Source of the DNA: an uncultured Marinobacter sp.
Lineage (GTDB): Bacteria; Pseudomonadota; Gammaproteobacteria; Pseudomonadales; Oleiphilaceae
Length of the DNA: 50,208 nucleotides
Assembly: GCF_913055835.1 (NCBI RefSeq)
Contig: NZ_CAJXKQ010000032.1
Coordinates: 1-50,208, forward strand
Direction of reading: 5' to 3'
Within the stretch, counting starts at the first letter, position 1. Every line of letters begins with the position of its first letter. A model generated the notes under the pieces. The model did no database searches and was not told the origin of the DNA. It saw only the letters and a list, made by a program, of their open reading frames with translations. Both the position numbers and the translations under genes were made by a program. Positions 9,686 to 19,388 of the stretch are shown here, in pieces.

Positions 9686-10551
9686 TGGGGCATCTGGCTG
9701 GACTTCCCGGTAAGGGGAAGACGTTCATTCTTATCGATGGCGCCAAAGTAAATAATCTGCCCCAAGTTATTTATCGTGAGATCGAAACACCTCATTGTGA
9801 TGCGCTCTACAGGCAAACGGAGCTTGCCGACCTATTGGAAATTTCACCGTGGCTGGTTGAAACGGGAATAGATAGCTCCCTGGCACTTAAATGCTTCGAC
9901 GATTGGAAACATCAGGGTGTCGCCATCGTATTGCGGGCTGACTGCCACTTCGAAGAGGTCATGCACCACTTGCGTGGATTGCTTATGGCGAGGTTGGCCA
10001 CGGGAGATGAGGTTGTTTTCCGGTTTTATGATCCTGAAATCGCGCGGCACCTGTTGAAGCTGGATTCATCAGGTGAAAGTGTGAGGCGATTGATGGGGCC
10101 TTGTAGCCTGTTCGCCATTCAGGATCGCCGCACTGGTGGGTGGGACTATTTTCATAATGATCAGCCCAGTAGTGAGCGGCAGGCTGAGAGGTTAAGCATT
10201 CGTGAGGAACACCAGGTTGCCATGGAAAGAGCGGCGGAACGGACGGCCCTCAGGAAACTCGAACTTCACGTTGCAAAGTACTTTCCCCATTTGCTTCAGA
10301 AAACGGATACAGATGGGAAGGATTGGGGGATGGTCACTGCTTTAGTCGATGCGGCGAAAGCGCGGGGACTCTGTAGTACCCGAGATATTGCGCTGTTTAT
10401 CAATACGATTGGCTGGCTTGGACACCAGGCATTCGACGACAGTGAAGTACAGCTTCTGTGGAAAGAGAATTCCGCAGCGCCAGGCAAAGCCATAGCGCGA
10501 ATTGCAGAATTCGCCGAGAAAAAGTCAACGGAGGGACTGGTTCATGGGTAG
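9685..10551 (+). CDS. DUF4123 T6SS adaptor/chaperone
   Basis: DUF4123 protein, 288 residues. Family members load a specific effector onto the neighbouring VgrG. The DUF4123 domain occupies roughly residues 10-140, starting with KTFILIDGAKVNNLPQVIY and including the HLRGLLMARLATGDEVVFRFYDP stretch. The C-terminal half is variable and probably recognises the effector. ATG 9685 overlaps the vgrG stop, with AAGG nine bases upstream, and the gene's own stop overlaps the effector start by eight bases. This chain strongly suggests that the next gene is its cargo. Confidence 0.85.
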   Translation: MGHLAGLPGKGKTFILIDGAKVNNLPQVIYREIETPHCDALYRQTELADLLEISPWLVETGIDSSLALKCFDDWKHQGVAIVLRADCHFEEVMHHLRGLLMARLATGDEVVFRFYDPEIARHLLKLDSSGESVRRLMGPCSLFAIQDRRTGGWDYFHNDQPSSERQAERLSIREEHQVAMERAAERTALRKLELHVAKYFPHLLQKTDTDGKDWGMVTALVDAAKARGLCSTRDIALFINTIGWLGHQAFDDSEVQLLWKENSAAPGKAIARIAEFAEKKSTEGLVHG

Positions 10552-13411
10552 CGCTAACAGCTCAGCGTTTTTGCAGGGTGCTGATGACATAGACTCAGCG
10601 GCACAGATGTGCCCGCTCCAGTTCAAAACCGTTGCGTTGTATCCGGTACGCTGGGCGATCAGTCAGGAAGAGGTTGCTTTACCCTCCAACTTCCGTCCAC
10701 CTTCCGTGGCGCTTGGAACTACTCATTACTGTGTTCGAAAACTGACACCTGGTTGGGTCTACATGTTCTCCGAAGTTTTCGGAGCGCTGCATGAATACCG
10801 GGTCAATGAGCAGGGCCTGATAACCGAAGTACAGCCCGGTGTGAACTCGGTACTGCTTCCAGGTGCCGACGCACAAAGGGCTTTGCCCGCCATACACCAC
10901 CCTGCAGAAGGCAAGGTGCTTCTGAAATTCGTGCAGCATCGGTGGACTGTGCGTTTGCAGGAACTAGTACGAACGGACGCACAAGTTCGTGAAGAGCACA
11001 TGCAGTCGTTCGACCTGAGCGGGCTTCCGGAAAATCGTGAAGACATAAATATCAGTGAAACCGAAGCCATAAACGAAGTGGTTGAAGATTTTCGGCCAGA
11101 GCCAGTGGATTTCGAGTGGAGCTTGACGGATTTTGCACAAGGAATCAGTGAGTCGGATTTGCAGGGTCAGTGTAGAAAAGAAACTGAATTATCTTACTGC
11201 GTCGCCCTTGCCGATGAAATAGGTATCGCCTCTGAGCTGGGCCAACTCCATGCCCTTCATGTAAACCTGATTACGAATTACGCGGAGGAGAACGCCTACG
11301 CCTACACCACCTCCCAGATGGTGGATGCGCTCATCGCCCGTGAGGCCAGCAAGAAGGAAGCGGAAGACGACCGGCAAGCAGTGACCGAGGAACTGAAAGA
11401 ACGAATTCGTTCAGGGGAAAAAGACGCGTTCGTTGAAAGCTACCACACACAGATTGAAGAGTATGACCAGGCCCGTGCACTGGTGTTCGATGACTGGAAG
11501 CGGTGGATCGACTCCGACCAGTTGGCCGGGAAGCTGGAGTTCAACGACTGTTATTGCGCGGAAGGGTTCGAGGCGGTTGAGCAGGAACTGGCGGATATAC
11601 TGGACGGATATGTCGGTGCGGAAAAGGGCAAGGAAGACGCCGAGCGGTGGTTGGAAGCAGACGAAGGCGAAGCCGGCACTGTCGGTAACATGCTCAACAC
11701 CGTGTTGTTCCTGGCATCTGCCACCAACGGTATTGCCCAGAAACTGAAAGACCTCCCCGGTTTTGATTATGGTCGCCTGAAGATTGTGAACAATATCTTC
11801 GACATGCCAGCGTATGTGCGCGTGAGCACCGCCACCGACGTCTTGATGCTGGAATTTGCCGCCCCCGCCGCAAAGATGGGAACCTGGGCGAAAGACCCTC
11901 AAACCTGGCCGCAGTGGAAAAAGTGGACCAAGGCCGTCCAGAAGCGCTATGGCATAGATGTTCATCGGCAGGGAATAACTCTGAATACCGCGACGGACCT
12001 GCTCACGGCGGTCCACCGCAACTCACTGGAAGCCGCTGGCCATAACCTGTCTGAGCTGACAATGACGCCGCTGGCTGCCGGCATGGCGGATGCCAGGATC
12101 AGGAATTACCTGCGAGGCACCATGATCGACGTTTTCCACCTGACTCCGGACTTCAAGGACAATCCCTTTGGCTGGCTTCATACCCGGTTGGACCCGGTGG
12201 TTGAAAGCATTAAACAGAACCGGGGCAAGTTCATTGGGGCTGTGACCTTCTTTCAGGCGATCAATTTGGCAAGCCTCTTCTCCGGCCTGGACAAGACCCA
12301 GCAGGATGTAATGCTGGGCGATCGATCCGTCATCGACCGGTGGGGGTATTTTGTATCTGGCCTGTGGAGCATCGGCGAAGGTGTGGTTAACCTCAGCGGG
12401 TTGCTGGTCAAGGAGGAGTACGCGAAAGCTCTCGGGGCAAATCTGTCGGCAGCTGGGGCGAGGGTGTCGGTGGCTCTACGTATCTTAAAGGATGTGAAGA
12501 TTTTGTCTGTTGCTGCAAAGAGCTTCGTGACAATCACCACAAAGACCCTTCCCTACGTGGGTGTTTTACTGTCGATAGGTCTGGAAGGAAGGCGGGGCCT
12601 CAAGGCCTTGGACACAGGCCATCACGCTATGGTGGCCCTGTCCGGGGGCCAGATAGGGCTGAGCATCGGTATCACCTACCTGGCTACTCTGGCGGTGGCG
12701 GGTGCGGTTACAACCGGGGTAGGCGTGGCCGTTGTGCTCGTGGTAGGCGCGGTTCTGATTGCCATCTCCTTCGTTATCAGCATGGTACAGCTATACATCG
12801 CCCGGTCCCGGATCGAGGATTTCCTTTCTATGTCATTCTGGGGCAATGCGCCCACGTTGCGTTACTGGGATGAGCAGTCTAGGCCATCGAGCGCGGAACT
12901 GCTGGAGGAAAGCCGAACCGTTATTTCTCAGGATGAAGGCGTCGATGTCAGGCGTTATTTTGAAGCGGAATTGGATGCGTTTTATTACATGCTGTTTTCT
13001 CCCATTGTTCGGATAACCGAGCATATCGGTCGACATTGGGATATAAACCGGGGTGAGCATCAGGTCATGTCGGAAATGACCTCATTTGTGGTGTATTTGC
13101 CGGGTTACAGTGATGGGAGCTGCACGTATTCCATCAGGCTGTTTGAGGTGGACACCAACTGGTTTGAGAAAGATGAACCGAAGGATATCTCAGACTTGTT
13201 TCATAGGAGGAAGCAGTTAGACGCTTCTACTGGGGGTGTTTTATTTCGGTTTGACCACTACAACCACAACAAGTGTGATCAGCTTGAAATGCTGATTGAG
13301 TACGAGAAGGATGGCCGGAAAGTCACGGGTGAAAACGGGCTTCGTATCATCCTGGACGGTAACGATGTGGAGGAATTGGGTGTCGATGAAAGACTCGCCT
13401 ATGAAGTGTGA
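10544..13411 (+). CDS. VasX-like T6SS effector (BTH_I2691-type)
   Basis: Large probable T6SS effector, 955 residues. The N-terminus has a Cys-Pro followed by a PVRWAI motif, then RKLTPGWVYMFSE, which resembles the VasX N-terminal/MIX-like region. The middle is helical and charged. The C-terminal third has a long hydrophobic stretch at about residues 702-755, suggesting several membrane-spanning or pore-forming helices, followed by a MSFWGNAP motif typical of the BTH_I2691 effector group. VasX of Vibrio cholerae permeabilises membranes, and a similar activity is inferred here. ATG 10544 has GGAGGG seven bases upstream and overlaps the adaptor gene. No catalytic motif was seen. Confidence 0.8.
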   Translation: MGSANSSAFLQGADDIDSAAQMCPLQFKTVALYPVRWAISQEEVALPSNFRPPSVALGTTHYCVRKLTPGWVYMFSEVFGALHEYRVNEQGLITEVQPGVNSVLLPGADAQRALPAIHHPAEGKVLLKFVQHRWTVRLQELVRTDAQVREEHMQSFDLSGLPENREDINISETEAINEVVEDFRPEPVDFEWSLTDFAQGISESDLQGQCRKETELSYCVALADEIGIASELGQLHALHVNLITNYAEENAYAYTTSQMVDALIAREASKKEAEDDRQAVTEELKERIRSGEKDAFVESYHTQIEEYDQARALVFDDWKRWIDSDQLAGKLEFNDCYCAEGFEAVEQELADILDGYVGAEKGKEDAERWLEADEGEAGTVGNMLNTVLFLASATNGIAQKLKDLPGFDYGRLKIVNNIFDMPAYVRVSTATDVLMLEFAAPAAKMGTWAKDPQTWPQWKKWTKAVQKRYGIDVHRQGITLNTATDLLTAVHRNSLEAAGHNLSELTMTPLAAGMADARIRNYLRGTMIDVFHLTPDFKDNPFGWLHTRLDPVVESIKQNRGKFIGAVTFFQAINLASLFSGLDKTQQDVMLGDRSVIDRWGYFVSGLWSIGEGVVNLSGLLVKEEYAKALGANLSAAGARVSVALRILKDVKILSVAAKSFVTITTKTLPYVGVLLSIGLEGRRGLKALDTGHHAMVALSGGQIGLSIGITYLATLAVAGAVTTGVGVAVVLVVGAVLIAISFVISMVQLYIARSRIEDFLSMSFWGNAPTLRYWDEQSRPSSAELLEESRTVISQDEGVDVRRYFEAELDAFYYMLFSPIVRITEHIGRHWDINRGEHQVMSEMTSFVVYLPGYSDGSCTYSIRLFEVDTNWFEKDEPKDISDLFHRRKQLDASTGGVLFRFDHYNHNKCDQLEMLIEYEKDGRKVTGENGLRIILDGNDVEELGVDERLAYEV

Positions 13412-14258
13412 TTTTCCGGAGACGGGCCTGGAGCAACAGTTGGAAAAGAAGCTGTACCGTACTCATGGTGCGCGGCTTGCCAGCCCGCCGGCCAGGAAGG
13501 TGTCGGGAGTGTCCGATTCCTCGGAAGATATGGATCAGGGCGTTGCTTACATTAGTGAACGGTTCATAGACATTAGAACGGCCTTCTTGTCTCTTCGAAG
13601 GGCCATGCCAGTCATCGTAAGTATGTTCATGATAATTGTCCTGGCGTTGGGTTGGGTTGTTAGCTTGTTCTACCCAAAGGCATTGCTTGGAGTATTGATC
13701 GCTTTTGGTCCTGTATGGGTAGCCGTCTACCTGTTCGAGATCTTCTTTCCGTACACGCTGCCGGTCCGGATCGACCGTAAGGAGGGGGGCGTCTACGTAG
13801 GGCACCGCGGTACCTTCTACCGGATTCCCTGGGACGAGCTGGAAGTGACCTTTTCCTACAACTGGCAGTATCTGGGCTCTGGTGTAGTGTGGGAGCGGCA
13901 GTACTACGCCCACCTGTTCATGCGGGAGAAGCATTACTTTTGCGGGAAACCCCCTAAGATGCCCCTGCAGCGCAAGAAGATCTATTCTGGGTTTAAAGAA
14001 GAGAATATGTATCGGAAATGGAATTTTATTGTCAGGTATTACAACGAGGGAGTTATTGAAGAGGATAAGGAGAATCTCTACGGAGCAAATTATGACTCAT
14101 ATAATCAGCACGTGGCTGGCCAAATGGGTCGTCGTATTTTTGGGAATGTATTATTTTTCTTCTTTATGCCGACCATAATATGGTCGAAGTATACACCCTT
14201 AAAGTACAAATGGCCGAAGGAAATTGAAGCCATTTTCGGTAAAGCCAACTACTACTAG
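13386..14258 (+). CDS. Putative membrane immunity protein for the effector
   Basis: Unrecognised protein of about 290 residues, possibly of the DUF6708 group found beside T6SS effectors (low certainty). Two hydrophobic segments occur near residues 70-115 (MPVIVSMFMIIVLALGWVV, then LLGVLIAFGPVWVAVYLFE). A soluble region with VRIDRKEGGVYVGHRGTFYR and a WDELEV motif follows, and a third hydrophobic patch lies near the end. It overlaps the effector stop, and ATG 13386 (GGAGG 12 bases upstream) or ATG 13401 could be the start. Membrane topology and position fit immunity to a membrane-active toxin. The base composition is visibly more AT-rich than in the tss genes. The immunity role is inference. 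Confidence 0.7.
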   Translation: MKDSPMKCDFPETGLEQQLEKKLYRTHGARLASPPARKVSGVSDSSEDMDQGVAYISERFIDIRTAFLSLRRAMPVIVSMFMIIVLALGWVVSLFYPKALLGVLIAFGPVWVAVYLFEIFFPYTLPVRIDRKEGGVYVGHRGTFYRIPWDELEVTFSYNWQYLGSGVVWERQYYAHLFMREKHYFCGKPPKMPLQRKKIYSGFKEENMYRKWNFIVRYYNEGVIEEDKENLYGANYDSYNQHVAGQMGRRIFGNVLFFFFMPTIIWSKYTPLKYKWPKEIEAIFGKANYY

Positions 14259-14278
14259 CCTTTGAAAAGGAATTCGCA

Positions 14279-14728
14279 GTGTCTGTAAAAATAGCCCTAA
14301 CGCTCCTCTGCCTTATCCCCCTCTCCGCAAACGCCGGCGTCTACAAATGGGTCGACGCCAACGGCCAGACCCATTTTGGAGACCGTCCACCGGCCAAGAC
14401 GGCATCAAGTGAAGTTACGGTAAAGGCCGCTCCGGCCAGCGTGGATGCAGGTGCCCGGGAACGGCATCAGAAGATGACCGAGTTTCTGGAGCAGCAGCAG
14501 GAAGAGCGTGAGACGCGGCAGGCTGCCAATGCCAAAGCCGAGGAAAAGGCGGAGAAGCAAGCCGAGCTGTGCAGACAGCTTCGGGCGCGCCTCAAGTTTC
14601 TTGCCAGCGTTTCGACCTTTTACAACATCAACGATCAGGGCGAGCGGGTCTATGTGAATGAGGCCGAAAATACTCGTATTCGTGAGGATTTCCGGGAAAA
14701 GGTGAGGAACACCTGCGGAAACGACTAA
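14279..14728 (+). CDS. DUF4124 domain-containing exported protein
   Basis: Small exported protein of 149 residues. It has a signal peptide of about 19 residues (ending SANA), immediately followed by the DUF4124 signature GVYKWVDANGQTHFGDRPP. A Gln/Glu/Lys-rich coiled-coil stretch follows (about residues 60-100), with a Cys pair at the end that could form a disulfide. The start is GTG 14279 with AAAAGG about eight bases upstream. The family is common in gammaproteobacteria but has no assigned activity. It follows the T6SS island by 20 bases yet shows no sign of being part of it. Confidence 0.8.
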   Translation: MSVKIALTLLCLIPLSANAGVYKWVDANGQTHFGDRPPAKTASSEVTVKAAPASVDAGARERHQKMTEFLEQQQEERETRQAANAKAEEKAEKQAELCRQLRARLKFLASVSTFYNINDQGERVYVNEAENTRIREDFREKVRNTCGND

Positions 14729-14804
14729 TCCGCTGTTGATGACCAGGGGCGGAAGGGAAGTCTGGCCTCTGTAGGAAAAAGCAACTGAGAGCAAAGGAAT
14801 TGCC

Positions 14805-15659
14805 ATGCCGTTTCGATTGTTCAGTGCCGTGCTGTCGGTGCTGATTTCCCTTCTGTTTTCCCCCGCGGCGGTAGCGAAACCGCCCGAGCTGTCACTTGCC
14901 AACGTGTATCAAAAGGGCATGCCGCTGGATGGGTACTGGGTCAGTGAAAAGCTCGACGGGGTGCGCGCATTCTGGACTGGCGAGCGGTTTCTGTCCCGTG
15001 GCGGTCATGAATACCGCGCGCCTGATTGGTTCACCGAAGGGTTTCCAGCGCATCCTCTCGACGGTGAGCTCTGGATGGGGCGCGGCCGTTTTGCGGAATT
15101 GTCAGGGGCGGTGCGTCAGGTAGTGCCCGATGACGACGCTTGGCAGCGGATTCGGTTCATGGTGTTTGATTTTCCCGACAAGGAGGCAAACTTCGATCAA
15201 CGCCTGGCACGGCTCAGGGTATTAATCGAAGAGGTTGAATCACCCTACATGGCGCTTGTCGATCAGCAACGGGCGAGCACCCATGAGAAACTGATGCAGC
15301 GTTTGGATAAGGTGGTCGGCGGCGGGGCAGAGGGTTTGATGTTGAGGCTGGGGTCCAGTCATTACCGAAGTGGGCGCTCCGATGATCTGCTGAAAGTAAA
15401 ACAGTATCAGGATGCCGAAGCGGTGGTGGTTCATCACGTGCCGGGCAAGGGCAAATACGAGGGGTTGATGGGGTCACTGCTGGTGCAGTTGGAAGATGGC
15501 AGGCAATTCCGGATTGGTTCAGGATTCAGCGATTCCGAGCGAGCGTCTCCTCCCAGACCGGGAACCACGATCACATTCAAACACTATGGCCTCACCGCCA
15601 CCGGCCTGCCTCGCTTTGCCAGTTTTCTCCGTATCCGGAACGATGAGCCTGTGCGTTAA
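14805..15659 (+). CDS. Periplasmic ATP-dependent DNA ligase (LigE type)
   Basis: ATP-dependent DNA ligase of the short LigE/Lig B-like bacterial class, 284 residues. An N-terminal signal peptide (about residues 1-24, ending AVA) indicates export to the periplasm. The nucleotidyltransferase motif I is EKLDGVRA with nucleophile Lys49. Later motifs include DGELW (motif III area), the EGLMLR motif IV and LLKVKQY as motif V. A small OB-fold completes the C-terminus, with no zinc finger or BRCT. Known LigE enzymes seal nicks and are proposed to act in DNA uptake or extracellular DNA handling. It is apparently monocistronic, with a 76-base upstream gap. Confidence 0.85.
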   Translation: MPFRLFSAVLSVLISLLFSPAAVAKPPELSLANVYQKGMPLDGYWVSEKLDGVRAFWTGERFLSRGGHEYRAPDWFTEGFPAHPLDGELWMGRGRFAELSGAVRQVVPDDDAWQRIRFMVFDFPDKEANFDQRLARLRVLIEEVESPYMALVDQQRASTHEKLMQRLDKVVGGGAEGLMLRLGSSHYRSGRSDDLLKVKQYQDAEAVVVHHVPGKGKYEGLMGSLLVQLEDGRQFRIGSGFSDSERASPPRPGTTITFKHYGLTATGLPRFASFLRIRNDEPVR

Positions 15660-15683
15660 TTGGGTGTGAAGGCACACTGACGC

Positions 15684-15725
15684 TTGACGGGGATCAAGAC
15701 CGACCAGCGCAGCGAGTCATACACT
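15684..15725 (+). promoter_or_regulatory. ANR/FNR-type box and -10 before the DUF465 gene
   Basis: TTGACGGGGATCAA at 15684-15697 matches the FNR/ANR dyad (TTGAY-N4-RTCAA). A TACACT -10 hexamer lies at 15720-15725. If transcription starts near 15732, the box centre is 41.5 bases upstream, exactly the spacing of a class II FNR-activated promoter. The ATG of the DUF465 gene follows at 15775. This predicts induction under low oxygen; the prediction rests on sequence alone. Confidence 0.65.
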
Positions 15726-15774
15726 GGGATGAGTCAACTACATCTCATCCCCCACAGTCATGGAGACTGCGCGA

Positions 15775-16032
15775 ATGTCCCTGGAAAAACACGATCTTAT
15801 TCACGAACTGCCTGAATCCAAAGAAGCCATTCATCTTCTCAAGACCAACAGCACGCACTTTGCCAAGCTGTTTGATGAATATCATGAAGTGGACCATGAG
15901 GTGCATCGCATCGAAACCGGCGCTGAGAACACGTCTGATGAGTACCTGGAAACCCTGAAGAAGAAACGGCTGAATCTGAAAGACCAGTTGTTTTCCATGA
16001 TTCGCGAGTATGAGGCTTCCGCGGCGAGCTGA
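15775..16032 (+). CDS. YdcH-like DUF465 protein
   Basis: Small alpha-helical protein of 85 residues with the DUF465 pattern: a KLFDEYHEVDHEVHRIE helix followed by LKKKRLNLKDQLFSMIREYE. Family members are predicted antiparallel coiled coils of unknown role, often regulated by oxygen or stress. The start at 15775 is chosen because GGAG lies nine bases upstream; an ATG at 15760 has no clear ribosome site. The promoter carries an ANR/FNR-type box, which suggests expression in oxygen limitation. Confidence 0.8.
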   Translation: MSLEKHDLIHELPESKEAIHLLKTNSTHFAKLFDEYHEVDHEVHRIETGAENTSDEYLETLKKKRLNLKDQLFSMIREYEASAAS

Positions 16033-16132
16033 AGGCAAGCTGCCAGAAAATCCTGCATCGGCCGTCAATTGGCCGTAATCCTCCTTGGGGAGACTGTTGA
16101 TACGGTATCATCCGTTTCACAAGGAGGAGATT

Positions 16133-17416
<1,284 letters not shown>

Positions 17417-17432
17417 GTTAACTGCCGGTAAC

Positions 17433-17459
17433 TTGTGCCTGAATTCCATGTGCTACGCT
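17433..17459 (+). promoter_or_regulatory. Possible stress (sigma-S-like) promoter
   Basis: TTGTGC at 17433-17438 and an extended -10 TGCTACGCT ending at 17459 lie about 95 bases before the DUF883 gene. The CTACGCT core resembles sigma-S -10 elements, but the 15-base spacer is short. DUF883 genes are commonly stationary-phase induced, which is the only further support. Confidence 0.3.
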
Positions 17460-17553
17460 GGGAGTGACTCCGCCAAAATCGATGTCTGGTGGAGGAGTGT
17501 TTTTTATGGCAACGCCAAATTAGCAGTAAATTTATTGTTTAAGGAGGCAGAAC

Positions 17554-17847
17554 ATGGAAGCCAAATCGACTACTCAGGACGACTACAATCAGGTCAAGCG
17601 TGATTTACAGGAGCTGCGCGAGGACCTGGCCAAGCTGACCCGGACCGTTTCGGAAAGCCAGAAAAGCAATATCAGCAGTCTGCGGGATGAAATCCGGCGG
17701 GAGAGTCGCGAGGCCCTGCACCGCGCCAAGGATGCCGGGGACAAAGCCTTCCACGATGTTGAACACAAAATCGAGGAGCGACCTTTCCTCAGCATCATCG
17801 TAATGTTTCTGGCGGGCATCCTGGTCGGCAAGATGCTTGATCGCTGA
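17554..17847 (+). CDS. DUF883 (ElaB/YqjD-like) membrane-anchored protein
   Basis: 97-residue protein of the ElaB/YgaM/YqjD type. It has a long charged helix (residues 1-75, including QVKRDLQELREDLAKL) and a C-terminal transmembrane segment with a GxxxG-like glycine pattern (FLSIIVMFLAGILVGKMLDR). Family members in E. coli associate with ribosomes at the inner membrane in stationary phase. An AAGGAGG site precedes the ATG. It is followed after two bases by a holin-like membrane protein, the usual neighbour of this family, so the two probably form an operon. Confidence 0.85.
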   Translation: MEAKSTTQDDYNQVKRDLQELREDLAKLTRTVSESQKSNISSLRDEIRRESREALHRAKDAGDKAFHDVEHKIEERPFLSIIVMFLAGILVGKMLDR

Positions 17848-17849
17848 TC

Positions 17850-18362
17850 ATGCTCGATTCCCCTCAGGTACAGGGTGCGATGCGCAAGGCTGCCGCGGCC
17901 GTCATCGGCTTCGTATTGGCGATGGTCTTGCTCACCGCCCTCCTGCTTTTCGGATTTTACCTGCTTGTTCAGGCAGCCGTGCTTGGGCTGTCCCCCTGGC
18001 TCGGTGAGGCCGGCGCCATGGCGCTATCGGGTTCCGTTTGCATTCTCTTGCTTGCGCTCGTGTTCTACCGCCTGACGCGTCCGGTTTCCGCCAGCAAGCG
18101 TCACCAAGGATTCGAGACGCAATCAGGCTCAGGCATCGATGCCATTCGCAATCTGATCAAAGCTAATCCCCTGGAGGCAGCGTTGATGGCTTTCGCGGTG
18201 GGTATCGCAGAGCAGAAGGATCCCAGGCTCAAATCATTGCTGATGGAAGGCGGCATGGTACTGATGAAACGGGCGGAATCCGCAGACCCTGATCAATCCG
18301 GTGCCGGTGAGGTTCCTGAACAAGATGACCAACCCCCTTCAGGTCCCGGATCCGGCCACTAG
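17850..18362 (+). CDS. Holin-superfamily-like (YqjE-type) membrane protein
   Basis: 170-residue inner-membrane protein with two transmembrane helices (about residues 17-40 and 52-75) and a cytoplasmic tail. It resembles the phage holin 3_6/YqjE group that follows DUF883 genes. The name does not imply a phage: there are no phage genes around it. The tail includes a conserved-looking amphipathic region around residues 100-140 and ends in an acidic Pro-rich stretch. It starts two bases after the DUF883 stop and converges on cysK, whose stop lies six bases away. Confidence 0.75.
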   Translation: MLDSPQVQGAMRKAAAAVIGFVLAMVLLTALLLFGFYLLVQAAVLGLSPWLGEAGAMALSGSVCILLLALVFYRLTRPVSASKRHQGFETQSGSGIDAIRNLIKANPLEAALMAFAVGIAEQKDPRLKSLLMEGGMVLMKRAESADPDQSGAGEVPEQDDQPPSGPGSGH

Positions 18363-18367
18363 TCTGA

Positions 18368-19339
18368 CTACTGAACGTTCTCCTGTTCGCCAAACCGGTC
18401 CGCGAACAATGCCGACGAGAGATACCGCTCTGCAGTATCCGGCAGGACCACCACAATATTCTTACCCTGGTATTCCGGCTGCTTGCCGATCCGAACCGCA
18501 GCCACCACTGCGGCGCCGCAGGAGATGCCGCAGAGAATGCCTTCTTCCTGCATCAGTCGATGGGCCATGTCCATGGCGTCTTCATTGGATACCGCTTCCA
18601 CCCGGTCGACCAGCTCCAGATCCAGGTTCTTGGGCACGAATCCGGCGCCGATGCCCTGAATCTTGTGCGGCGCGGGTTTGGGATCTTCTCCGTTCATCAC
18701 CTGACTTATCACCGGGGAATCCGTCGGCTCCACGGCGACGGTGGTAATCTGTTTGCCTTTGGTGCCCTTGATGTAACGGGATACGCCGGTCAGTGTGCCT
18801 CCGGTTCCCACGCCCGCCACGAAGATGTCGATATCACCGTCGGTGTCGTTCCAGATTTCTGGCCCTGTAGTGTCCTCGTGAATTCGGGGGTTGGCCGGAT
18901 TCTGGAACTGTTGAGGTAGAAAATGGTTATCCGGATCGCTGGCAAAGATTTCTTCGGCTTTGGCGATGGCACCGGGCATGCCTTTGGCAGGTTCAGTCAG
19001 TACCAGTTCTGCACCAAGTGCTTTCAGAACCTTGCGGCGCTCCAGGCTCATGGAAGCCGGCATGGTCAGCACCAGTTTATAGCCCCGGGCTGCTGCAACA
19101 AACGCCAGCGCGATACCCGTGTTGCCACTGGTGGGCTCCACAATGGTCATGCCGGGTTTCAGGGTGCCGCGTTTTTCCGCGTCCCAGATCATTGCTGAGC
19201 CGATCCGGCATTTGACCGAATAGGCCGGGTTGCGGCCTTCAATCTTGGCCCAGATAGTCGCGCCTTCGTTGACCCGGTTCAGTTTCACTAGCGGGGTATT
19301 GCCAATGGAGAGAGAGTTGTCCTCGTAGATGCGTGCCAT
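18368..19339 (-). CDS. cysK: Cysteine synthase A
   Basis: O-acetylserine sulfhydrylase making cysteine from O-acetylserine and sulfide, 323 residues. The PLP lysine is Lys43 in [11 protein letters not shown], the substrate loop TSGNTG is at residues 70-75, and the phosphate-binding GTGGT lies near residue 178. The SVKCRIG form (Cys after Lys) and the WDAEKRG that follows match E. coli CysK rather than CysM. The ATG is preceded by AAGGAG. It lies 49 bases after the stop of the diguanylate cyclase gene on the same strand, so read-through is possible, although the two have no obvious functional link. Confidence 0.93.
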   Translation of the reverse strand: MARIYEDNSLSIGNTPLVKLNRVNEGATIWAKIEGRNPAYSVKCRIGSAMIWDAEKRGTLKPGMTIVEPTSGNTGIALAFVAAARGYKLVLTMPASMSLERRKVLKALGAELVLTEPAKGMPGAIAKAEEIFASDPDNHFLPQQFQNPANPRIHEDTTGPEIWNDTDGDIDIFVAGVGTGGTLTGVSRYIKGTKGKQITTVAVEPTDSPVISQVMNGEDPKPAPHKIQGIGAGFVPKNLDLELVDRVEAVSNEDAMDMAHRLMQEEGILCGISCGAAVVAAVRIGKQPEYQGKNIVVVLPDTAERYLSSALFADRFGEQENVQ

Positions 19340-19388
19340 GGCGTTCTCCTTGTCCTTTTGTTTTCCCGCAGTTTAGCACCACTTTTGT

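Noticed and set aside
16059..16075. Small hairpin CGGCC/GGCCG between the DUF465 and phosphodiesterase genes
   Set aside because: The stem is only five base pairs and no T-run follows, so it is too weak to call a terminator.
17850..18362. Possible prophage remnant suggested by the holin-like protein
   Set aside because: The holin-like family is chromosomal and pairs with DUF883; no other phage gene is nearby.
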